64,000 nucleotides of DNA from SAR92 clade bacterium H231 (GTDB lineage: Bacteria; Pseudomonadota; Gammaproteobacteria; Pseudomonadales; Porticoccaceae): contig JAOALC010000002.1 in assembly GCA_025153775.1 (NCBI GenBank), positions 1 through 64,000 of the forward strand, in the 5' to 3' direction. Below the pieces are notes generated by a model that made no database searches, had not been told where the DNA came from, and saw nothing but the letters and a program-made list of their open reading frames with translations. Position numbers and translations under genes: made by a program. Each line of letters opens with the position of its first letter. Positions within the stretch are counted from its first letter, which is position 1. This document shows, one piece after another, positions 57,594 to 64,000 of the stretch.

Positions 57594-58496
57594 CTAGGCT
57601 AACTCTGCACCAATCGCCAAGGCAAGTGCCCCAACCTCACCAGAGAATCCAGGAAGTCCCGGCGCGACTATAAACTCTTCTAGCTCGATATCAGGCAGCA
57701 TATAGCCACTCATCAACTGCGCAAACTTAGCTCTAATAACTCCGAATAAATGACTTTGATCCATCACGCCACCGCCGAGGATAATCCGTTGTGGAGAATA
57801 ACTCATCGCAATATTGACGCACATCAGTGCTAAGTAATGCGCTTCGAGATCCCAAGCAGGATGCTCTTGGGGCAATAGGGCGGCAATGCAATTCCAACGT
57901 GCCTCTATTGCTGGCCCCGAGACCAGACCTTCAAGACAATCTCCGTGAAAGGCGCAATTGCCATCAAAGGAATCTGCTGCCTTCTTTGGCAACCGAATAT
58001 GGCCCAGTTCTGGATGCACCATACCAGTCAATGGTCGTCCATTGACAAACACTCCAGCACCCACGCCAGTGCCAATAGTGACATAGACAAAGTCATCTAT
58101 ATCCTTGGCAGCACCATATAAGTGCTCGCCAAGAGCGGAGCCATTGACATCTGTATCAAATCCTACAGGAATACCAAAATGGCGTTGAAAGTAACCTGCG
58201 ACCTCAGTATTTGACCAGTGAGCCTTAGGCGTTGCAGTGATATAGCCGTATTTCGAAGATGAAGGCTTTAGATCAAGGGGACCAAAACAGGCAATGCCAA
58301 GTGCGGACAGAGCGCCCAGCTCAAGACTCTGCTGAACGAACCAGTCTTTTACCGCAGCAAGAGTTTCCTCTGGCGTAGTGGTGGCGATCTTGGTTCGCCT
58401 TAGAATAGTGTGTGGATCAGTCCCGATGACACAGTTAAATTTTGTGCCACCGGCTTCAATGCCTGCGTAAAGTTTGCTTGGTATTGTGCTGGCCAT
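57594..58496 (-). CDS. scrK: ROK family fructokinase
   Basis: A 300-residue ROK sugar kinase. 'YAGIEAGGTKFNCVIG' is the ATP-binding N-terminus; 'HPELGHIRLPKK...FDGNCAFHGDCLEGLVSGPAIEARW' (about 160-205) is the zinc-binding and fructose-type signature, closest to bacterial fructokinases. It would phosphorylate fructose freed by the GH68-like enzyme 44 bases upstream. Good AGGA ribosome site. Confidence 0.85.
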   Translation of the reverse strand: MASTIPSKLYAGIEAGGTKFNCVIGTDPHTILRRTKIATTTPEETLAAVKDWFVQQSLELGALSALGIACFGPLDLKPSSSKYGYITATPKAHWSNTEVAGYFQRHFGIPVGFDTDVNGSALGEHLYGAAKDIDDFVYVTIGTGVGAGVFVNGRPLTGMVHPELGHIRLPKKAADSFDGNCAFHGDCLEGLVSGPAIEARWNCIAALLPQEHPAWDLEAHYLALMCVNIAMSYSPQRIILGGGVMDQSHLFGVIRAKFAQLMSGYMLPDIELEEFIVAPGLPGFSGEVGALALAIGAELA

Positions 58497-58540
58497 ATCT
58501 ATCCTAGTGGGAAACTCAGTCTGTAGACCCTGAGGTTAAA

Positions 58541-59635
58541 TTAGCGGATAACTGTAGCAGTGCTGAGATCCAAATAGAATCTCTCGCCAATCGTGAAGGC
58601 GGCGGCAGGGTCATCAGACCCAGTACGCGGCGAGATACACAGCAAGCGATTGTTTAGAAAGTCGGTTTCTAAAACAGTCATGCCAAAGAGACCCTCAGCG
58701 CCGTTGATCGCGCTGCTGTCGCCAGCGGCGATTTGCCAGGGACCGCGCATAGAATCAGACTTATACAAGCGGATAGTTTTATCCACTTCACTATCAGGCT
58801 GGCCTTCAAAATGACGGTTACAACTCGAAACAATGAGGTAATAAATACTCTGCGTATGGTCAATATACACTTTTGGTAACTCAGCTTGAGTAAAGCTCTC
58901 GCCATCGGGCAAGCTCATTGGCGGATAGAGTGCTTCGAGCCTGTAGCTATTTTTCTCATCGCCCTGAGTAATTAACCCATGGGCAATAACGCCTGCACCA
59001 GGGCCAGTTTTAGCTGACCAAAAAGCGTTAATGCGCTGATCACTGTCGATAAACAAAAATGGATCGCGCCACGCCATTACCGGCCCACCTTCTTCGCCAT
59101 GGTTACTGCCGAGCCGATCTTCGGTATCAAGGTAGTAACCCAGACCGAGAATTTCTTCACGGTCACGCAAGGGACATGATAGTGGGCTGGATAACAATGT
59201 ATCTATGTGTCCACTTGAGCTTGTGCCCAGTGAAATATTCTGCAAATAACGACGTTGATCGTCGATTTCAAAAATGCCAGTAAAGCCCGCGAGCTTTTCA
59301 CCGCTGGGCAGTAAACAGATGGAACCGCTCCACACGTTGCGCCCGTCGTGGCCATCGCTGGCCTTACCTGGCTGCTGAAAGCAGCCTTCATCCTTCCATC
59401 GGCGACCTTGGTCGATAGAGGAAAAATGACGTATATGAAAGGGGTAGTTATCTTTTTCGGCAGGCAACAAGGCCTCACCATTGGGCTTGTTCCGAGAAAT
59501 TGCCAAACAATAAAGGTGCATGGTTCCCTGTTCTTGATATGACCAGGAATCCCACAAGTAGAGCTCTGGGTGGACAATAGCACCCTCGAATACCTGCGCA
59601 TCAACTGAAGACATATCTAAACTACTATCAAACAT
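58541..59635 (-). CDS. GH68-like sucrose/fructan-acting enzyme, leaderless
   Basis: A 364-residue five-bladed beta-propeller glycosidase of clan GH-J, closest to GH68 (levansucrase/sucrose hydrolase). The catalytic triad is visible as D29 ('YLWDSW'), D191 ('AWRDPF') and E252 ('AELPKV'), with 'VWSGS' (102-105) as a further conserved element. Canonical GH68 has ERP at the third motif; here it is ELP. There is no signal peptide, so it would act in the cytoplasm. Good GGAAG ribosome site. It lies between the TonB-dependent receptor and the fructokinase. Sucrose is the likely substrate. Confidence 0.75.
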   Translation of the reverse strand: MFDSSLDMSSVDAQVFEGAIVHPELYLWDSWSYQEQGTMHLYCLAISRNKPNGEALLPAEKDNYPFHIRHFSSIDQGRRWKDEGCFQQPGKASDGHDGRNVWSGSICLLPSGEKLAGFTGIFEIDDQRRYLQNISLGTSSSGHIDTLLSSPLSCPLRDREEILGLGYYLDTEDRLGSNHGEEGGPVMAWRDPFLFIDSDQRINAFWSAKTGPGAGVIAHGLITQGDEKNSYRLEALYPPMSLPDGESFTQAELPKVYIDHTQSIYYLIVSSCNRHFEGQPDSEVDKTIRLYKSDSMRGPWQIAAGDSSAINGAEGLFGMTVLETDFLNNRLLCISPRTGSDDPAAAFTIGERFYLDLSTATVIR

Positions 59636-59693
59636 TCTTTTGCTTCCGAATCAGTTCTATCTTGGGACTTTATTTCTTGGGATCAAACGATAA

Positions 59694-59725
59694 AAAGGGC
59701 TAGACGGAAATCCGCCTAGCCCTTT
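59694..59725 (-). terminator. Rho-independent terminator of the TonB receptor gene
   Basis: A strong stem, AAAGGGCTAG-a-CGGA / TCCG-c-CTAGCCCTTT with a 2-base loop, followed on the minus strand by a T-rich run. It ends 8 bases after the receptor stop codon, so the receptor and the GH68 gene are likely on different transcripts or joined by read-through. Confidence 0.8.
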
Positions 59726-59733
59726 ACCGTACT

Positions 59734-62163
59734 TTAGAAGCTGTACTTAAGTGCCAGCTCAGCAGTGCGACCAGCAATCGAGCGAGCTCGAATGTAGTCA
59801 TTACCATCTACTGTGTGAATCTGACCTTCGTCTTCAGTGATACCAATCTGATCAGTGACATTGTTGACAGACATTTGCAGCTTCAGGCCTTCGGCCAGAG
59901 CAAAGTCGGCGAACAAGTTGATGTAGGTATAACCATCCATAGTGTAAGCATTGTTGTCCTGACCGTAAGAGTCAGTAGTACCAATCAATGTTGCTCCTAC
60001 GAAGTGCTCACCAAACTGGTAGCTAGGAGAGAGGCTCCAAACAAAGTCAGCCTGACGACGCGGAGTGTTGCCAATAATAGACGCGTCATTGGAAGAAACG
60101 ATTTCAGCATCAGTCCAGGTCATGCTGCCACGCAGATCAATCTCACCAATCTTTGTGCTAGCTTCAAGCTCTAAACCAGTTGACTCGTAACCGCGAACGC
60201 GCGCGCCGCCGTTAGCATTAGTTGACTCAGAGTTAACATCGTCTGTTTCAACATAGAACAATGTTGCAAACAGGCTGTAGTCAGCCTGATCCACTTTGGC
60301 ACCAAATTCAAATGAGGTTAACTCATTCTCAACCGAACCATTAGCGGCAGTACCGTTGCTGTAGAACCCACCATCGCCTAAGCGATCAGCGTTAACCCGT
60401 GAACCCTTAGAGATGCTGCCAAATACAGCCATATCGTCAGACAGTTCGTAGTTTGCGGCCAAAGAGTAAGACATGTAGCTCCAGTCATATTCAAAACCTG
60501 AAGACGCAGTGCCTGCAGTGTTAAGGAATGTGACAAAGCTTTCAGCTAATTGACCATCACTAGTGCCGTCATTGTTAAGGTCCGCAGCAACAGTAGTGCC
60601 ACCAGAGTAATGACCGGTTGCTTCACCGCTGTCATAACGGATGCTTGCATCAATAGTCAAGGCATCAGAAACCTGACGGTTAATCGCAATATAGACCGCA
60701 TCAAGATCAGCTTCTAACGCAGTATCACGAGTACAGCATCCGCCCCAATCAGGCTGGCTATAGGCAAGCTGGCCGTTTTCAGTCAACTGCACACCATCGG
60801 CATAAACATTCATCAGGCGAGCGTTGTTAGACACGTCCTGAACAAAGGTCTGCCAGTACCAGTTAACGTCAATTTCCTGAGTCGCTTTGTAGTAACCAAA
60901 GGTTACAGTCATATCGTCGAACGACTTAGTTAACTGCAGGTCGTTAGTGAAGTTATCTAGGCTTTCCAGATCGTTATCAAAAGTACGGATATTCTGAATC
61001 AGACCATTGCCGTTTAGATTTGCGAGCTCAGCAGCCGTCAACTCAACACCGGCATTAGCGCCAGAGACATAACCTAGGCCATTGGCACCTGTATCTGCGA
61101 GGGCACTTGAAATACCAGCAACATCAGATGCACCGCCAATGCTGGCAGTGAATGCACCAAAGAAGGTACCGGAGTTTTGGCTGTAACGGAACTTCTCAGT
61201 CAAGGTCAGATCATCAGACAGATTCATCACAAACTCTGCGCCGAAAGAAGTTGAATCACTGTGGTTGCCGTTATCAATACCACTTCTGCGGCCGCCACCA
61301 GTTGCGCCAACACTCAGCACATCACGGAGATCATTAGAGATATTGGAACCGGAACCCGCATCAAAACCAGAGATGCTATCTTGCGACGCTTTGATTGGCA
61401 TTGGCAGGTAAGTTGGCACGCTGTCGTTTAAATACTTAGCGTATAAACGGAAGTAACCATTTTCAAATTCACGTGTCAGGTTAGCTTTAATCTGGCCACC
61501 CTTTGACGCATTGAAACCCACTTCACGAGCGCCTTCGCCTTCACGGTAAAAACCGCCAACATGGAAGCGCCAGTCTTCATTCAGTGCACCGCCGTAGTCA
61601 AAGCTTGTTTTAAACAGATCGTAATCCAGGCCAGTTGAAACAGTGACACTGCCACCCTCAACGTCGCCAGTCTTACTGATAAAGTTAATCACACCAGCAG
61701 GCGCGTTGCTTGCCAGAGTCGCAGCAGAGCTGCCTTTCAATACTTCAACACGCTGCAATGTGTCATCGAGACGCAAGAACTGATCAGAAGTACCAACGAT
61801 GATATCGCCAAACTGAAGAATCGGCATGCCGTCTTCTTGCAACTGAACAAACTTAGAACCACCAGAGGCGATGGGTACACCGCGAACCGCGATGTTAGTG
61901 TTGCCTTCACCGGCAGATGATTCAGAACGCACGCCAGGAATTGCACGCAGTACTTCTGCGGCAGAACGTGGAGACATCTTCATCACTTCATCAGCGCTCA
62001 GTGTATTAACAGACACTGTCGATTCAAACTTAGAAACGCCGCTACCAGGCTTACCAGTAACGATGATTTCGTCGAGCGTACCAGCCATAGCTGGCAGTGC
62101 CAGACCCAGAGACAATGTTCCGGCAATGGACATAGCAATTTTAGATTTAACGAAATATTTCAT
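59734..62163 (-). CDS. TonB-dependent outer-membrane receptor
   Basis: An 809-residue receptor with a signal peptide ('IAMSIAGTLSLGLALPAMA') and a possible TonB box ('DEIIVTG') right after it. The plug domain ('VNTLSADEVMKMSPRSAAEVLRAIPGVRSES', 'VLKGSSAATLASNAPAGVINFIS') is followed by a long beta-barrel ending in an aromatic C-terminus ('AELALKYSF'). The start at 62163 is chosen because it gives the signal peptide. Its place beside LacI, GH68-like and fructokinase genes implies uptake of sucrose or a fructo-oligosaccharide across the outer membrane. Confidence 0.9.
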   Translation of the reverse strand: MKYFVKSKIAMSIAGTLSLGLALPAMAGTLDEIIVTGKPGSGVSKFESTVSVNTLSADEVMKMSPRSAAEVLRAIPGVRSESSAGEGNTNIAVRGVPIASGGSKFVQLQEDGMPILQFGDIIVGTSDQFLRLDDTLQRVEVLKGSSAATLASNAPAGVINFISKTGDVEGGSVTVSTGLDYDLFKTSFDYGGALNEDWRFHVGGFYREGEGAREVGFNASKGGQIKANLTREFENGYFRLYAKYLNDSVPTYLPMPIKASQDSISGFDAGSGSNISNDLRDVLSVGATGGGRRSGIDNGNHSDSTSFGAEFVMNLSDDLTLTEKFRYSQNSGTFFGAFTASIGGASDVAGISSALADTGANGLGYVSGANAGVELTAAELANLNGNGLIQNIRTFDNDLESLDNFTNDLQLTKSFDDMTVTFGYYKATQEIDVNWYWQTFVQDVSNNARLMNVYADGVQLTENGQLAYSQPDWGGCCTRDTALEADLDAVYIAINRQVSDALTIDASIRYDSGEATGHYSGGTTVAADLNNDGTSDGQLAESFVTFLNTAGTASSGFEYDWSYMSYSLAANYELSDDMAVFGSISKGSRVNADRLGDGGFYSNGTAANGSVENELTSFEFGAKVDQADYSLFATLFYVETDDVNSESTNANGGARVRGYESTGLELEASTKIGEIDLRGSMTWTDAEIVSSNDASIIGNTPRRQADFVWSLSPSYQFGEHFVGATLIGTTDSYGQDNNAYTMDGYTYINLFADFALAEGLKLQMSVNNVTDQIGITEDEGQIHTVDGNDYIRARSIAGRTAELALKYSF

Positions 62164-62330
62164 GAACTTCCCCCAACTTTTAATTAATAATTTGCACATA
62201 TCTTGCAGCGCAACAGAATAGTTTAAAAAATCATAGCTAGCAGACTCAGCACCAAGTTAAAAAACTTCATTCCCACTCTTGCCTTTCAATCAATCCGTCT
62301 CTGCCTACTAGTTATTCAACCGTCACCGAT

Positions 62331-62386
62331 GGTCGATGGTCGATGGTCGATGGTCGATGGTCGATGGTCGATGGTCGATGGTCGAT
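62331..62386. repeat. Heptanucleotide microsatellite (GGTCGAT)8
   Basis: Eight perfect tandem copies of GGTCGAT, preceded by a partial copy (ACCGAT) and ended by GACTTC. It lies about 170-220 bases upstream of the TonB receptor start and downstream of the LacI operators. The unit length is not a multiple of three and the array is identical throughout, so it is a likely site of slippage. Confidence 0.9.
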
Positions 62387-62462
62387 GACTTCAAGTTGAC
62401 TAGATGGCTCATGCTTAAATAGAGCCCTTAAAAATCAACCTAGTTGACATAAAACATTAAAA

Positions 62463-62476
62463 TGCAATCGTTTGCA
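62463..62476. promoter_or_regulatory. LacI-type operator A
   Basis: Palindrome TGCAATCGTTTGCA. It is one of four near-identical sites around the receptor, lacI-like and MFS genes, and it has the central CG typical of LacI-family operators. Confidence 0.6.
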
Positions 62477-62483
62477 AGCATAA

Positions 62484-62497
62484 ATCAATCGATTGCA
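62484..62497. promoter_or_regulatory. LacI-type operator B
   Basis: ATCAATCGATTGCA, sharing 11 of 14 positions with operator A; the inner CAATCGATTG is a perfect 10-base palindrome. It begins 21 bases after operator A begins, which puts the two on the same DNA face. Confidence 0.55.
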
Positions 62498-62639
62498 TTA
62501 ACTATTCCACCTGCTTTTTACGAGAAGTGACCTTTGAAAATCCCATTAAGGTATTGAACAAACTGGGGTTTTACTCGCAGAAATACGGCTTATAAAGCGC
62601 TAAGAAATCACAAAGAAATATTTTGAGAGGAGCGGAGTG

Positions 62640-63665
62640 CTACCAGGCGCCGCTGGAGCGACGCACAATCAACTCGGTCTTCAAAACCGAGTCAGTCACA
62701 GTATCGCCATTGATCTGTGCCATCAGCTTTTGCACCAAAATACGTCCACCCTGGACAATATTCTGCCGCACTGTGGTCAAGGATGGACTGCTGTAACCCG
62801 CCAGAGCAATATCATCATAGCCCACCACAGCCACATCTTCTGGCACACGCAGGCCACTCTCAGTGAGCGCAGCAATTGCGCTCAGGGCGATCAAGTCACT
62901 ACAACACACAGCGCCATCGAAGGAGATCTTTTGCTGCAGCAGATCATTGATTGCCTCACTGGCATGAGACATTTCAAAGGGCACATCAATCTGTAGCCGC
63001 TTATCAAACTTTACGCCCTTCTCTTTGAGCGCCTTTAAATAGCCTTCAAAGCGTTGTTTGGGCTCAGGCATATTAATATCACCCATAAACACAATATGCT
63101 TGCGCCCCAGATTTAATAGGTGCTTGGTGGCCAGATAGCCTCCCACCACATTGTCTGCACCCACAGTGCAGTAGCGCCGATCCGGTAAATTAGAGCCCCA
63201 AACGACCATTGGCTTGTCGAGGTCAGAAAACTCATTGAGCTGCTTATGCTGATTACCCTGACCGATAAAAATAATACCATCAGACTGCCTGAATATCCGG
63301 CTATTATGGATATCTAAGACATTGGTCATGGGTGAGTTAGCGAGCAATAGATCGTAGTTTTGCACTGACAGTGCATCGGCAATAGCGCCTAACATTTCAA
63401 GGAAAAACATATCAGAGGTGTGCTGCTCTGACTTCACATCGAGCATCAGCACAACAGCTATAACATTGGTTTTCTGCAGGCGGAAATTTCGCGCATTTTC
63501 ATTGATCTGGTAATTGTGTTTTGCGGCTAGGTCTACGATGCGCGCCCTGGTTTTAGCGTTGATCAGAGGATTCCCGGCAAGCGCGCGCGATACAGTCGAG
63601 ACGGACACTCCGGCAACTTTTGCCAGCTCTTCCATCTTGGTTAATCGTGGGGAACTTTTTGCCAT
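62640..63665 (-). CDS. LacI family repressor
   Basis: A 341-residue LacI-type regulator: N-terminal helix-turn-helix ('KMEELAKVAGVSVSTVSRALAG', about 10-31) with the hinge 'AAKHNYQINENARNFRL', followed by a periplasmic-binding-protein-like sugar sensor domain. It probably senses sucrose, fructose or a derivative and controls the receptor, its own gene and the MFS gene through the nearby palindromes. No HTH or effector residues appear damaged. Divergent from the MFS gene. Confidence 0.9.
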   Translation of the reverse strand: MAKSSPRLTKMEELAKVAGVSVSTVSRALAGNPLINAKTRARIVDLAAKHNYQINENARNFRLQKTNVIAVVLMLDVKSEQHTSDMFFLEMLGAIADALSVQNYDLLLANSPMTNVLDIHNSRIFRQSDGIIFIGQGNQHKQLNEFSDLDKPMVVWGSNLPDRRYCTVGADNVVGGYLATKHLLNLGRKHIVFMGDINMPEPKQRFEGYLKALKEKGVKFDKRLQIDVPFEMSHASEAINDLLQQKISFDGAVCCSDLIALSAIAALTESGLRVPEDVAVVGYDDIALAGYSSPSLTTVRQNIVQGGRILVQKLMAQINGDTVTDSVLKTELIVRRSSGAW

Positions 63666-63717
63666 GAAACTCTACCCTAAACTGGACCTGACCCTGTTTT
63701 GCCAGCATATTGGCTAA

Positions 63718-63731
63718 TGCAAATGATTGCA
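63718..63731. promoter_or_regulatory. LacI-type operator C
   Basis: TGCAAATGATTGCA, 52 bases upstream of the lacI-like start. It matches operator A's outer halves and would allow autoregulation. Confidence 0.5.
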
Positions 63732-63829
63732 ATAAAGCTAGGGCCCTACAAGCAAAAGACATTGAATAACATTGATCAAAACTCTCAGGGTGTTGTGTGC
63801 TCTGCACCGACATTTAGCTAAATCATAAA

Positions 63830-63843
63830 TGCAATCGTTTGTA
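63830..63843. promoter_or_regulatory. LacI-type operator D
   Basis: TGCAATCGTTTGTA, identical to operator A at 13 of 14 positions, 73 bases upstream of the MFS start. It suggests control of the transporter by the same regulator. Confidence 0.55.
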
Positions 63844-63916
63844 TTTTTAGCATTTATCCTTTAATGTCCTGCTAAATAGCTCTGACAAAACCAACAATAA
63901 TATTTAGGGGAACATC

Positions 63917-64000
63917 ATGACAGGCACTCAGGCAGGCGCGGACAGCAAAATAATTCGGTGGCTAACCTATATGATGTTCATGATGTTTGCCATGACCACT
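63917..64000 (+). CDS. MFS sugar transporter, 5' part (cut by window end)
   Basis: The open frame starts at ATG 63917 with an AGGGGA ribosome site and continues to the window end. The 28 visible residues begin with a short polar segment followed by 'IIRWLTYMMFMMFAMTT', a hydrophobic first helix like those of sugar MFS transporters. It would import sucrose across the inner membrane, which fits the divergent lacI-like gene and the leaderless GH68-like enzyme. Only the N-terminus is visible. Confidence 0.6.
   Translation, partial: MTGTQAGADSKIIRWLTYMMFMMFAMTT

Larger units (their letters stand above)
62164..62639. other. Long 5' region of the TonB receptor gene
   Basis: About 476 bases without a gene. 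It carries a heptanucleotide array (62331-62386) and two LacI-type palindromes (62463-62476, 62484-62497), both separately listed. The palindromes lie about 300 bases upstream of the receptor start, so the mRNA leader may be long or the promoter may lie downstream of the array. Confidence 0.6.

Noticed and set aside
62331-62386. CRISPR-like reading of the heptamer array
   Set aside because: There are no spacers between units; it is a simple microsatellite.

Overview
The window reads as a chromosomal segment of a marine-type gammaproteobacterium, resembling the SAR92/Porticoccaceae/Cellvibrionales group. This placement is inferred from gene content and order; no rRNA or marker search was possible. 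Supporting signs are the conserved block bamB-yfgM-hisS-ispG-pilF-rlmN-ndk-iscX-fdx-hscA-hscB-iscA-iscU-iscS-iscR-trmJ with suhB divergent, the purM-purN/DUF2066-hda block, a TonB-dependent receptor, and a moderate base composition. No rRNA, tRNA, CRISPR array, phage or IS element was recognised.

Region 1 (1-15.4 kb, all minus strand) is accessory and looks like an amine/polyamine catabolism island. It holds a broken glycosyltransferase, a serine hydrolase, a PuuA-like glutamine-synthetase-family ligase, a lipoprotein copper amine oxidase, an aldehyde dehydrogenase, an acyl-CoA ligase, a membrane protein and a TetR regulator. A tight four-gene operon follows upstream: two Tat-exported SpdH-like (spermidine dehydrogenase-like) flavoproteins, a periplasmic cupin between them, and a ferric-reductase-like membrane protein. 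Two near-identical inverted repeats, one over the operon promoter and one before the membrane-protein gene, look like TetR operators.

Region 2 (15.4-22.2 kb) has xseA, methionine gamma-lyase with a divergent Lrp-type regulator, der, and an omega-aminotransferase (bauA-like) divergent from a PuuR-like XRE-cupin regulator. The bauA/puuR-like pair sits between bamB and der, which are normally adjacent, so it looks inserted and extends the amine theme. Region 3 (22.2-38.3 kb) is core: outer-membrane assembly, histidyl-tRNA synthetase, isoprenoid synthesis, RNA modification and the full ISC iron-sulfur operon, with two abutting IscR-type sites upstream of iscR and a GGDEF-EAL gene inserted between ndk and iscX.

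Region 4 (38.3-57.5 kb) mixes a DUF4345/DUF3604/PpiC/HupE-UreJ operon, a permease, an Ada-like repair protein, an aldehyde dehydrogenase, thioredoxin-like and YihY proteins, arsC-wrbA-DUF2069-sppA, hda-DUF2066, purM-purN, DUF3108, DUF3014 and dcd. A 20-bp tandem repeat array separates sppA and hda. Region 5 (57.6 kb to the end) is a sucrose/fructoside utilisation locus: fructokinase, leaderless GH68-like enzyme, TonB receptor, LacI regulator and a divergent MFS transporter cut by the window edge. LacI-type operator palindromes and a 7-bp microsatellite lie in its control regions.
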